Shown here: in pieces, positions 14,889 through 21,808 of the stretch
How positions within the stretch are numbered: the first letter of the stretch is position 1
How the letters are laid out: every line of letters starts with the position of its first letter
Assembly: GCA_023399455.1 (NCBI GenBank)
Contig: JAEWPN010000076.1
Coordinates: 1-21,808 of the forward strand
Source: Bacillota bacterium
GTDB lineage: Bacteria > Bacillota > Clostridia > Lachnospirales > Lachnospiraceae
Direction: 5' to 3'
Length of the DNA: 21,808 nucleotides
The notes under the pieces: model-generated
Database searches by the model: none
Told to the model about the DNA's origin: nothing
The model's input: only the letters and a program-made list of their open reading frames with translations
Program-made: the position numbers and the translations under genes

Positions 14889-14912
14889 TTTGAAAGGAGC
14901 ATAACTGTTAAA

Positions 14913-15911
14913 ATGGAAAACAGACAGAATTTTTTAAGAAGAATGATGGCGGTAAGGGGAATGGGGCAGGTATTGACCGTAACGGTAGGTTTGATCGTAT
15001 TATGCATTGTATTCGGTATCTTAAATCCAACCTTTGCTTCCTCTAAAAATATAGGGAATCTGCTGAGGCAGATCGCCCCGATCATACTGATCGGTATCGG
15101 TCAATCCTATGTGCTGATAACGGGAAACATAGACCTTTCTATCGGTTCGGTGGTGGGCATGAGCTGTATGATTTCGGCAACTCTTATGACCAAAGGCCTG
15201 AATCCATGGGCCGCGGTCTTAGTAACTATTTTCTGCTGTCTGCTGGTGGGAGTTGTGAACGGCCAGCTGGTTGCAAAATGCAAACTGCCGCCTTTTATCG
15301 CTACGCTGGGTACCATGACAATAGCCAGAGGTATTGCCCAGATCGTAAATAATAACTATAATACGGATTCCATCGGAGATGCGGCAAAAGGCTTCAGAGA
15401 CTTCTTCTATTACGGAAAAACGTTAGGTCTGTACAATACCATTTGGATATCTATTATTCTGTGGCTCATCTTCAACTTTCTGCTCAGCAAGACCCGCACG
15501 GGAAGGCATATTTACGCAATCGGCAGTAATGTAGAGGCCGCCAAGCTATCCGGGGTAGGTATTGTAGGAACTACGACCAAAGCATATATTGTCAGCGCAT
15601 TTTGTGCCAGCGTAGTAGGGCTCATTATTTGTGCAACTTCAGGAATGGGCACTATGGATGCGGGAAATATGTACGAAATGTATGCGGTAGCAGCTTCTGT
15701 TATCGGCGGTGTAAGTACTTTAGGCGGACAGGGAATATTGTTAGGCACCGTTATCGGAGCGGCAATATGGGGAGTTCTGCAAAACGGTCTGCAGTTTGCA
15801 GGAGCACCTGTAGCCATCCGGAATATAGTCATCGGTATTATTGTTGTAGTTTCTGTTTTACTCGATGTAGTTGTCAGAACGGGTAAGCCGAGAAAAAATA
15901 AAAAAGGATAA
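14913..15911 (+). CDS. Monosaccharide ABC importer, permease subunit (RbsC/MglC/XylH family)
   Basis: The 332-residue permease is almost entirely hydrophobic helices (about 8-10). It has the family landmarks PTFASSKNIGNLLRQIAPIILIGIGQSYVLITGNIDLSIGSV near the start, KLPPFIATLGTMTIARGIA in the middle, and the coupling-loop region AIGSNVEAAKLSGVGI, which contacts the ATPase. ASVIGGVSTLGGQG follows later. It forms a homodimeric channel that receives sugar from the lipoprotein encoded next. It starts 24 nt after the ATPase gene, with AAAGGAG 13 nt upstream of the ATG. A small hairpin covers its stop codon. Substrate is not readable from the sequence. Confidence 0.95.
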   Translation: MENRQNFLRRMMAVRGMGQVLTVTVGLIVLCIVFGILNPTFASSKNIGNLLRQIAPIILIGIGQSYVLITGNIDLSIGSVVGMSCMISATLMTKGLNPWAAVLVTIFCCLLVGVVNGQLVAKCKLPPFIATLGTMTIARGIAQIVNNNYNTDSIGDAAKGFRDFFYYGKTLGLYNTIWISIILWLIFNFLLSKTRTGRHIYAIGSNVEAAKLSGVGIVGTTTKAYIVSAFCASVVGLIICATSGMGTMDAGNMYEMYAVAASVIGGVSTLGGQGILLGTVIGAAIWGVLQNGLQFAGAPVAIRNIVIGIIVVVSVLLDVVVRTGKPRKNKKG

Positions 15912-15927
15912 AAGCATTTGCTTTATC
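15907..15927 (+). other. Small hairpin between permease and binding-protein genes
   Basis: GATAAAAGC (15907-15915) pairs with GCTTTATC (15920-15927) with one bulge. There is no T-tract, so it is not a strong terminator. Such hairpins can stabilise the message of the binding protein, usually needed in excess over the membrane subunits. Confidence 0.35.
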
Positions 15928-15962
15928 ATACAAACCAAATATTTCATAAGGGAGGATATTAA

Positions 15963-16970
15963 ATGAAGAGAAGATTATGCAGTGTATTATTGAGCGTTGT
16001 TGTTGCGGCATCCATGCTGGCTGGCTGCGGAAGCACGGAAACTGCCCCTGCGGCAGAAACGAGTACGGCACCGGCAGCCGAGGAAGTTACGGAGGCACCG
16101 GCTGAGGAGGCTGCGCCCGAGGAAACTGCGGCAGCAGAGAGCTACAAAGTTTACTTGATTACAATGGATCAGATGGACCAGCATTGGGTGAATGTGGATG
16201 CCGGATGCAAAAAAGCGGCAGATGAGCTTGGAAACGTTGAATACAAGTGGCTCGCTCCGGATGTTAAGGACGATGCAAAACAAATCGAGTGTATCAATAA
16301 TGCGGTAGCGGACAATGCGGATGCAATTCTCTTGGCAGCAAACGGACCGGATGCGGTTACGGCAGCTTTGGAAGAGGCGGTTGCAGCCGGAGTAAAAATT
16401 ATCTATGTGGATTCGGCGGCTGATTTTGAAGGTGAAGTTACCTTTGCAACAGATAATCAGGCTGCAGGAAAAACAGCAGGCGATGAAATGTTAAAGGCGC
16501 TTACGGATAAAGGTATAACCTCCGGTAAAATTGGTGTTGTCAATGTAAATGCGGCTACGGCATCCTGCGTGGCTCGTGAAACCGGCTTCCGTTCCGCATT
16601 CGAAGGCTCTGATTTCGAGATTCTCGAAACCCAGTATAGCGAAGGTGATGCAGCGAAATCCAAGGATATTGCGGCAAATTACATCACAAGCGGATGTGTT
16701 GGTATTTTCGGAGCTAATGAAGGTTCCACTACCGGAGTCGGCAATGCCATTCAGGAAGCAGGCGATGATGTAGTCGGCGTAGGCTTTGACAAATCCGATA
16801 CTATTTTATCTTTGATCAAAGACGGATACTTATTGGCTACTATGGCACAGAATCCTGATGTAATGGGTTATGAAGGCCTGAAGGCAGCAGTAGCAGTACT
16901 TGGCGGAGAAAGCTTCGGCGGAGCTGTTACGGATACGGGAGTTTCCGTTATTACCAAAGAGGGACTGTAA
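15963..16970 (+). CDS. Sugar-binding lipoprotein of the monosaccharide ABC importer (RbsB/MglB type)
   Basis: This 335-residue protein has a lipoprotein signal peptide (positive MKRR, hydrophobic core, lipobox LAGC) with lipidation expected at Cys22. A flexible Ala/Glu/Pro/Thr-rich linker follows to about residue 58. The rest is a type I periplasmic-binding fold (Peripla_BP_4). Typical features are VYLITMDQMDQHWVNVDAGCKKAADE, the hinge-side VKIIYVDSAADFEG, FATDNQAAGKTAGDEM, and the late GVGFDKSDTILSLIKDGYLLATMAQNP. It captures sugar outside and delivers it to the permease. It may also present ligand to the chemoreceptor encoded next or to the kinase complex. GGGAGGATATTA precedes the ATG. Ligand is uncertain; lyxose, ribose or another aldose is possible. 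Confidence 0.95.
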   Translation: MKRRLCSVLLSVVVAASMLAGCGSTETAPAAETSTAPAAEEVTEAPAEEAAPEETAAAESYKVYLITMDQMDQHWVNVDAGCKKAADELGNVEYKWLAPDVKDDAKQIECINNAVADNADAILLAANGPDAVTAALEEAVAAGVKIIYVDSAADFEGEVTFATDNQAAGKTAGDEMLKALTDKGITSGKIGVVNVNAATASCVARETGFRSAFEGSDFEILETQYSEGDAAKSKDIAANYITSGCVGIFGANEGSTTGVGNAIQEAGDDVVGVGFDKSDTILSLIKDGYLLATMAQNPDVMGYEGLKAAVAVLGGESFGGAVTDTGVSVITKEGL

Positions 16971-16996
16971 TTACTTCAAAAAGTGCAAAGAAATGG

Positions 16997-17033
16997 ATAC
17001 GGGTTATCTCATATAGGGATAGCCCGTATTTTC
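16997..17033 (+). terminator. Terminator or attenuator after the binding-protein gene
   Basis: ATACGGGTTATC (16997-17008) pairs with GATAGCCCGTAT (17018-17029) with one G-U pair, followed by TTTTC. The T-tract is short, so partial read-through into the chemoreceptor gene, which has no clear promoter of its own, is likely. Confidence 0.65.
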
Positions 17034-17060
17034 AATCAGAGAAACAAAAGGTGATGTTTC

Positions 17061-18794
17061 ATGAAAATGAGAGGGAAAATTCTAATATTATCCATAGTGC
17101 CGATCGTAGTGACGAGCATATTTTCGCTGCTCATCAGCCAGGTACAATTTTCTAAAGGCTTGTATCAGGAAATCGAGGAAGGACTTAGAACGGTTGCAAT
17201 TTCCGCATCTAATCTCTACAGCACGCAGGGGTATGGAGACTATGCTCTGAAAGAGGACGGAAATGTCTGGAGGGGAATGAACTTTAACGTCTCGGCTTCC
17301 GCATCTTTGCTCGACAGTTTAAAAGAGAGTACAGGTATTGATATTATATTTTATTTTGAGGAGGATCCTATTGTTACTTCCATGAAGGATGGAGGAGAGA
17401 ATAGGCTGGATGATTTCGAGAATGTAAAGCAGATGATTGACCGGGTATATCAGGAGGAGAAGGAAATCTTTGTGAAGAAAATCGAAATAGGGGGAAAGCA
17501 ATACCATGCCTGCGCGATACCGATCAAACAGCCGGAATCGGGTGCAGTGGCAGGAGCATTGGTTGCTGTGCGTGGTGTGGAACGCATGCAAACTCTTGTC
17601 CGGACGGCTATCTACGCCAATGTGGGAATGATAGCTGCTATACTCGCCTTTTTTTGTCTTCTTTCCATTGTGTTTGTAAAATCTACGCTGAAGGATTTAA
17701 CAAAAGCCGGAGATTGTCTGAACAGCTTGTCAAATGGAGATCTGGAGTTGAAAACGGCGCTTATCAGAAACAGAAAGGATGAAATCGGTGATCTATCCAA
17801 GGACACTCAAAAATTGCAGGAAAAAATGAAGGAGGTAATCTCCTCCATCAAGGAAAAGGCGAATATTCTGCATAAAGTTTCTGACGAGATGCAGGAAGCT
17901 TCTGATGCTACAAAAGGTACGGCAAACAAGATGCTCTCATCCAGCCGGGACATACAGGAGTCGGCTAATGCCCAGGTGAATACGATACGGAATGCGGATG
18001 AAAGCATGCGGGAAATGAACCGACATATCGATAGCTCACTGCAGAGCATAGAGAGTATAGGAGCATTATCTGAGAAAAATTTCGAATTGGGAAAAGAGAC
18101 GAGGGCAATCTTAAATGAACTGGAAGCTATAACAAAGGATTCGCTGCTCTCCATAAACACTATTTCCAGCCAAACGAATATTACCAATCAATCTGCGCAT
18201 GAAATTAAAGAAGCGACAACATTGATTGCAAATATTTCGGAGGAAACCAACCTGCTATCGTTAAATGCCAGTATAGAAGCGGCAAGAGCGGGAGAACTGG
18301 GTAAGGGATTTGCTGTTGTTGCAGCGCAAATTAAATCTTTAGCCGATCAGTCCACGGTTTCAGCAAAAAAGATAGAACAAATTGTCATGAATCTGATTCA
18401 CGAGACCCAGACCTCGGTTCATGTTATGGAGGACGTGAATAGTGCCATGGAGAATCAAGTAAGAGGTGTAAACAGTACCAAGGCTATTTTTGACGAACTG
18501 GAAAAGAATATCATGGTATTGGCGAAAAACGTAAAAGCTCTGGTAAGCGATATAGGTGAGATAAGCGGTACAAAAGAATGTCTTGGTGCTGATATGGCCC
18601 TTCTGCTTCAGGAATCAGGCAGAAATGCCGGATATTCGGAAAATACGCTGAAGGTGTCTATCGATATGGAGAATTCCATAAATCAAATGGTCGAGCTGAC
18701 AAAAGAAATATTCGGGCTCTCCCGGAAGCTTTCTGATAATATATCATATTTTCATTCAATGGAGGAAAAGGAAGATGAAACGGTCGGAAATTAA
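17061..18794 (+). CDS. Methyl-accepting chemotaxis protein with extracellular Cache-type sensor
   Basis: The 577-residue receptor has TM1 at about 7-25, an extracellular sensor of about 150 residues resembling a single Cache domain ([25 protein letters not shown] ... [21 protein letters not shown]) and TM2 at about 184-206. A HAMP domain ([11 protein letters not shown]) and a long signalling coiled coil follow. The conserved hairpin tip is [40 protein letters not shown], which docks CheA/CheW. No C-terminal CheR-tether pentapeptide is visible. AAAGGTGAT lies just before the ATG. It sits between the sugar-binding lipoprotein and a sugar isomerase gene, overlapping the latter by 20 nt. This strongly suggests that it steers the cell toward the same sugar, either directly or through the binding protein. 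Confidence 0.94.
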   Translation: MKMRGKILILSIVPIVVTSIFSLLISQVQFSKGLYQEIEEGLRTVAISASNLYSTQGYGDYALKEDGNVWRGMNFNVSASASLLDSLKESTGIDIIFYFEEDPIVTSMKDGGENRLDDFENVKQMIDRVYQEEKEIFVKKIEIGGKQYHACAIPIKQPESGAVAGALVAVRGVERMQTLVRTAIYANVGMIAAILAFFCLLSIVFVKSTLKDLTKAGDCLNSLSNGDLELKTALIRNRKDEIGDLSKDTQKLQEKMKEVISSIKEKANILHKVSDEMQEASDATKGTANKMLSSSRDIQESANAQVNTIRNADESMREMNRHIDSSLQSIESIGALSEKNFELGKETRAILNELEAITKDSLLSINTISSQTNITNQSAHEIKEATTLIANISEETNLLSLNASIEAARAGELGKGFAVVAAQIKSLADQSTVSAKKIEQIVMNLIHETQTSVHVMEDVNSAMENQVRGVNSTKAIFDELEKNIMVLAKNVKALVSDIGEISGTKECLGADMALLLQESGRNAGYSENTLKVSIDMENSINQMVELTKEIFGLSRKLSDNISYFHSMEEKEDETVGN

Positions 18795-19455
18795 TAACAG
18801 TATTAAATATATGGAAAAGCTAATTAAAAAACATGGTTTTGAGTTGCCCCCTTTTTGCGGCTGGACACCGGAGGAGTGGGCGGATAAGAGTGCACAGTAC
18901 GATGAAATCAGAGATAATATGCTGGGATGGGATATTACAGATTATGGATTGGGTAATTGGGAAAAGGTAGGGTTCGCGCTGATCACTTTAAGAAACGGGA
19001 ATCAAAAAAATAAGAAATATAAGAAGGTCTATGCCGAAAAGTTATTGATGCTCAAGGAGGGACAGCATTCTCCCATGCACTTTCACTGGACCAAAAGTGA
19101 AGACATCATTAACCGGGGCGGCGGAATATTGATTATACATGTATATAATGATAAAGGAGACGGAACGTTTGACGACAGTGATGTATTGGTTAACTCAGAC
19201 GGGAGGTCCTACTATGTTAAGGCAGGAACAGGAGTGGAGCTGCTGCCGGGAGAAAGCATTACCTTATGGCCTCATCAATATCATGATTTCGATGTGAAAA
19301 AAGGAACGGGTGATGTGTTGATCGGAGAAGTCTCCATGTGCAATGATGATACTTCGGATAACCGCTTTTATGAAGAAATGGGGCGCTTCCCTGCGATTGA
19401 AGAAGATGAGCCTCCTTATAGGCTTCTTTGCACCGAATATCCTAAAGCGAAATAA
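18775..19455 (+). CDS. D-lyxose ketol-isomerase-type cupin enzyme (D-lyxose isomerase family)
   Basis: The 226-residue protein matches the D-lyxose isomerase family (Pfam Lyx_isomer; B. subtilis YdaE-like), soluble metal-dependent cupins interconverting D-lyxose and D-xylulose and often D-mannose and D-fructose. Metal ligands visible are His102 and His104 ([13 protein letters not shown]), Glu109, and a later His (His167 or His170 in LWPHQYHDF). The N-terminal CGWTPEEW and [13 protein letters not shown] are also typical. Its ATG lies inside the chemoreceptor gene (20-nt overlap), with GAGGAAAAGGAAG before it, so translation is coupled to that of the receptor. It is the only catabolic enzyme in the block; xylulokinase must lie elsewhere if lyxose is the substrate. 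The enzyme family is certain enough, the physiological sugar is not. Confidence 0.9.
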   Translation: MKRSEINNSIKYMEKLIKKHGFELPPFCGWTPEEWADKSAQYDEIRDNMLGWDITDYGLGNWEKVGFALITLRNGNQKNKKYKKVYAEKLLMLKEGQHSPMHFHWTKSEDIINRGGGILIIHVYNDKGDGTFDDSDVLVNSDGRSYYVKAGTGVELLPGESITLWPHQYHDFDVKKGTGDVLIGEVSMCNDDTSDNRFYEEMGRFPAIEEDEPPYRLLCTEYPKAK

Positions 19456-19500
19456 GAAAAAACAACAAACTTCAATAATCCACTCTCCAATACAAAAGAA

Positions 19501-19530
19501 AATACGTACAGAGACTGAAGGCGACGTATT
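19501..19530. repeat. Inverted repeat after the isomerase gene
   Basis: AATACGT (19501-19507) and ACGTATT (19524-19530) form perfect 7-nt arms around a 16-nt spacer. The right arm overlaps the first of two TTGACA copies. It is too weak for a terminator and may be an operator or chance. Confidence 0.3.
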
Positions 19531-19539
19531 GACAAAAGA

Positions 19540-19568
19540 TTGACAAATCCGATGAATATTTATATGCT
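19540..19568 (+). promoter_or_regulatory. Promoter of the TraX-family gene
   Basis: TTGACA (19540-19545) and TATGCT (19563-19568) are 17 bp apart. A second TTGACA lies 11 bp upstream (19529-19534) without its own -10. The leader to the ATG at 19657 is about 80 nt and A+T-rich. Confidence 0.6.
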
Positions 19569-19656
19569 ATATATTGTTATTTAAATTATTGCTTAATAAG
19601 CTGACAATATCAGTCATAGTATAGGAATATGCGGATTAAGGGAGAGGAAGATAATT

Positions 19657-20469
19657 ATGGAGAATGTATCCACAACAGGTATTATGCCTAAGAAAAAAGG
19701 AATTACGGGAAGCACCATTAAACTGATTGCTATTATCGTCATGTTCATCGATCATACGGGAGCCATTATATTGGAAAGAATGATGATAAGCGAGGGATTG
19801 GGCTCCATCATGGACGTTAGTTCCGCCGCATATTTCATGCAGCAGAATATGGCACTTTATGTTGCCGATATTGTATTGAGGCTGGTGGGCCGGCTGGGCT
19901 TCCCCATCTTCTGTTTTTTGCTGATAGAGGGCTTTGAGCATACGCATGATATAAAAAAATATGCGAGCAGATTATTCTTGTTCGCTTTGATCTCTGAGAT
20001 ACCCTTCGACCTCGGCTTTAAAGGAACATTTTTCTATTGGGGATATCAGAATGTATTCTTCACTCTTCTTTTCGGACTTCTCGTTATGATAGGATTGCGC
20101 TTCATAGGGGAGAAAGCTGATTGGAATAAGGTTCTAAAAGCCATCTTAAGTGTGCTCGTTCTCGTTGCCGGGATGGGCGCGGCAGTATTTATGCAGACGG
20201 ATTACAGCGCCTTCGGCGTTCTTACTATAGCGGTTATGTACTTCTTCAGAAATAGGAAGACTTTGTCGGCAGGTCTGGGATGCACTACTCTTACGGTGAT
20301 GTCGGTTACCGAGATAACGGCCTTTTTGGTATTGATTCCTATACATAAATATAATGGAGAAAGAGGCTGGAATATTAAATGGCTTTTCTACGCGTTTTAT
20401 CCGGTTCATATACTGCTTTTGTACCTTGTCGCCTGTGCGTTAGGCTTAGGTCAAGTGGCGATGTTTTAA
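19657..20469 (+). CDS. TraX-family multispanning membrane protein (putative acyltransferase)
   Basis: The 270-residue protein has seven to nine predicted membrane helices. It carries TraX-family landmarks: TIKLIAIIVMFIDHTGAII near the start, RLGFPIFCFLLIEGFEHTHDIKKYASRLFLFALISEIPFDL in the middle, and YAFYPVHILLLYL at the end. TraX of the F plasmid acetylates pilin, but chromosomal homologues are common in Firmicutes. They have no known pilin partner and are presumed to acylate an envelope molecule. No conjugation gene is nearby, so a plasmid-transfer role is unlikely. GGGAGAGG lies before the ATG. The gene has its own promoter and is followed by a T-rich stretch (about 20475-20484) without a clear stem. 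Confidence 0.88.
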   Translation: MENVSTTGIMPKKKGITGSTIKLIAIIVMFIDHTGAIILERMMISEGLGSIMDVSSAAYFMQQNMALYVADIVLRLVGRLGFPIFCFLLIEGFEHTHDIKKYASRLFLFALISEIPFDLGFKGTFFYWGYQNVFFTLLFGLLVMIGLRFIGEKADWNKVLKAILSVLVLVAGMGAAVFMQTDYSAFGVLTIAVMYFFRNRKTLSAGLGCTTLTVMSVTEITAFLVLIPIHKYNGERGWNIKWLFYAFYPVHILLLYLVACALGLGQVAMF

Positions 20470-20521
20470 GTTTAGTTTTTTTTAATGAAAATTTGTGAAT
20501 CGTTTTATTGCATTTTAGCGC

Positions 20522-20550
20522 ATAATCTTTAGAATAAATATCAAGATTAT
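20522..20550. repeat. Inverted repeat upstream of the zinc-ribbon gene
   Basis: ATAATCTT (20522-20529) and AAGATTAT (20543-20550) are perfect 8-nt arms with a 13-nt spacer; a third copy, AGATTAT, lies just downstream at about 20561-20567. It is a possible operator for the gene at 20585. No convincing promoter was found here. Confidence 0.35.
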
Positions 20551-20584
20551 TAAAAACGGAAGATTATGGATTGGAGCAACGATT

Positions 20585-20989
20585 GTGAGAGAGAAGTTAA
20601 TGCGCTTTATGCAGGGAAGATACGGTTCCTACGGGCCGGATTCCCTGAACAGATTTTTACTTGCAGGAGCCTTGGTGGCAATGATTGTATCACTATTTAC
20701 AAGGTGGAATTTTCTATATGGAATAGCGATAGCGGTGCTGATTTACTCTTATTTCCGTATGCTTTCCAGAAATTATACGCGGCGCTACGCGGAAAATCAG
20801 GCATTTCTGAAATATACGGCGGGAATCCGAAAATTTTTTTTAAAACAAAAAAATGCGATGAGCCAAAGAAAGACTCATCACATTTATAAATGCCCTGATT
20901 GCAAGCAGAAAATCAGAGTGCCTAGAGGCAAAGGCAAAATTGCAATTCGGTGTCCCAAATGCAGTGCCGAGTTCATTAAAAAGAGTTAA
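20585..20989 (+). CDS. Small membrane protein with C-terminal zinc ribbon
   Basis: The 134-residue protein has two hydrophobic helices (about 24-38 and 43-57; LNRFLLAGALVAMIVSLF and FLYGIAIAVLIYSYF). A basic linker and a C-terminal zinc ribbon follow, with Cys103-x2-Cys106 and Cys123-x2-Cys126 (CPDC ... CPKC). Similar proteins are widespread in Clostridia and have no assigned role that I know. The start is GTG 20585, supported by GGAG (20573-20576) 8 nt upstream. An ATG at 20566 belongs to another frame whose product lacks these features. The gene ends 5 nt from the end of the convergent LytTR regulator gene, and a hairpin spans both ends. Confidence 0.8.
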   Translation: MREKLMRFMQGRYGSYGPDSLNRFLLAGALVAMIVSLFTRWNFLYGIAIAVLIYSYFRMLSRNYTRRYAENQAFLKYTAGIRKFFLKQKNAMSQRKTHHIYKCPDCKQKIRVPRGKGKIAIRCPKCSAEFIKKS

Positions 20990-21005
20990 GCTTTTACAAC
21001 TCGGC
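20966..21005. terminator. Hairpin shared by two convergent gene ends
   Basis: GCCGAGTT (20966-20973) pairs perfectly with AACTCGGC (20998-21005), with an inner AAAAG/CTTTT pairing in the loop. It spans the last codons of both the zinc-ribbon gene and the LytTR gene. No T-tract follows on either strand, so termination is uncertain. Confidence 0.4.
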
Positions 21006-21734
21006 GAGCCGGCCGCACAATTGATTGCATAAGCGGACGGAACAAGGGCATGTTTTTCCGTTCTTAAAGTGAACGGTATATGTTTTCTTGTCAACTCTGG
21101 AAATATGGTTGCAGTTCACGATAAATGACTTATGACACATCATAAACCGTTTATCCAGCTTCGACTTAATATCGGTGAGCGAGGATGAAAATTCCAATAT
21201 TTCATGGTCTTTGTGAAGCCGTACCCGATGCGATTGGGTAGAAGGTTCGATATAATAAATCTCATCATAGGGAATAATTAAAAGCTTACTTTCCATACGG
21301 ATGGTCAACACATCCGTTACAGGATTGTTAGGTACATGATACTTTTCACAAACGTTCTGAAGGCAGTCCTTGATTTGGTCTTTGAAATCAGGGGCTTCTT
21401 TTATTATATATCCCAGCGGTTCGACTTTGTATTTGAAGGTATTAAGTGCCATTTCCTCATGCGTTGTAATGAAGATGATAAACGACCTCGGATCATATTT
21501 CCTGATTTCAGCGGCGAGTTGAATTCCATTCATGCTGTTTTTTAAATCGATGTCCAGAAAATAAACCGCATTTTCCGGTTTGCTTTTATTTACCAATCTC
21601 AATAAATCACAGGGGGTATCGGTAGCCGCCTTTATTTTCATATCCCACTCGTTAATGAGAATGGTATTGTTAATTATTTTTCTCCAGCATTCTAATTGGA
21701 ATTTATCATCTTCGCATAAGTAAATAGGAATCAA
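20994..21734 (-). CDS. LytTR-family response regulator (AgrA/ComE-like)
   Basis: The 246-residue regulator has a receiver domain with acidic pocket Glu8-Asp9-Asp10, phospho-acceptor Asp61 (VYFLDIDL) and Lys111. Lys111 is followed by Glu in place of the usual Pro (YIIKEAP), as in AgrA-like receivers. The C-terminal LytTR DNA-binding domain (about 145-246) shows IPYDEIYYIEPSTQSHRVRLH, FMMCHKSFIVNCNHIS and a C-terminal NGKTCPCSVRLCNQL. Such regulators serve peptide quorum sensing, bacteriocin or competence circuits with a HPK10-type kinase. The kinase is expected past the window edge or elsewhere. The start is TTG 21734, with GAGGTG 8 nt upstream. Confidence 0.92.
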   Translation of the reverse strand: MIPIYLCEDDKFQLECWRKIINNTILINEWDMKIKAATDTPCDLLRLVNKSKPENAVYFLDIDLKNSMNGIQLAAEIRKYDPRSFIIFITTHEEMALNTFKYKVEPLGYIIKEAPDFKDQIKDCLQNVCEKYHVPNNPVTDVLTIRMESKLLIIPYDEIYYIEPSTQSHRVRLHKDHEILEFSSSLTDIKSKLDKRFMMCHKSFIVNCNHISRVDKKTYTVHFKNGKTCPCSVRLCNQLCGRLAEL

Positions 21735-21793
21735 GTCGAATACACCTCTTCAGTATTGTGCTGCGTGCATATTTCCAGCGTTTGCGTAAAAAT

Positions 21794-21799
21794 ATTATA
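21794..21799 (-). promoter_or_regulatory. -10 element for the LytTR regulator gene
   Basis: On the minus strand TATAAT lies about 60 bp before the TTG start. Its -35 would fall just outside the window (about 21817-21822), so the promoter cannot be confirmed. Confidence 0.45.
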
Positions 21800-21808
21800 G
21801 TTATAATT

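Noticed and set aside
20566..20889. A 107-codon plus-strand frame overlapping the zinc-ribbon gene
   Set aside because: It shows no domain or membrane pattern, whereas the GTG frame at 20585 has membrane helices and a clear CPDC/CPKC zinc ribbon.

Overview
The window reads as chromosomal DNA of a Gram-positive, anaerobic Clostridia-type bacterium, most likely Lachnospiraceae. The grounds are moderate G+C, strong AGGAGG-type ribosome binding sites, frequent TTG/GTG starts, YesN/YesM-type two-component genes, an Ala/Glu/Pro-rich lipoprotein linker, and a methyl-accepting chemotaxis protein that suggests motility. No rRNA, tRNA, CRISPR array, transposase or phage gene was seen.

Left part (1-8855): the 3' end of an iron-siderophore-type ABC ATPase gene faces a LysM-domain gene across a shared terminator. 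The LysM gene diverges from an AraC-family regulator, with a perfect 17-bp inverted repeat between their promoters. Next comes bioY, a biotin-uptake component whose promoter carries a BirA-type operator, then a small Cys-rich DUF1284 gene. A TipA/Mta-like MerR regulator follows on the minus strand, with its own 19-bp-spacer promoter. A leftward marR - ABC - ABC operon then encodes a heterodimeric multidrug-type exporter with one degenerate ATP site and a probable autorepressed promoter.

Central part (9007-19455), the most interesting: a rightward block for sensing, uptake, chemotaxis and isomerisation of a sugar. It starts with a YesN-like response regulator and a YesM-like histidine kinase that has almost no extracellular sensor. 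Third is a 482-residue protein with the two-domain layout of an RbsA/MglA sugar ABC ATPase but with nearly every catalytic motif destroyed. A terminator follows. After it come an intact sugar ABC ATPase, its permease and its lipoprotein binding protein, a chemoreceptor, and a D-lyxose-isomerase-type cupin whose start overlaps the chemoreceptor's end. My reading is that the pseudo-ATPase couples the real transporter to the sensorless kinase, which then controls the transporter genes. This is inference from motif loss and gene order.

Right part (19456-21808): a TraX-family multispanning membrane protein, a small membrane protein with a C-terminal zinc ribbon, and, convergent to it, an AgrA/ComE-like LytTR response regulator whose promoter begins at the window edge and whose partner kinase is not in view.
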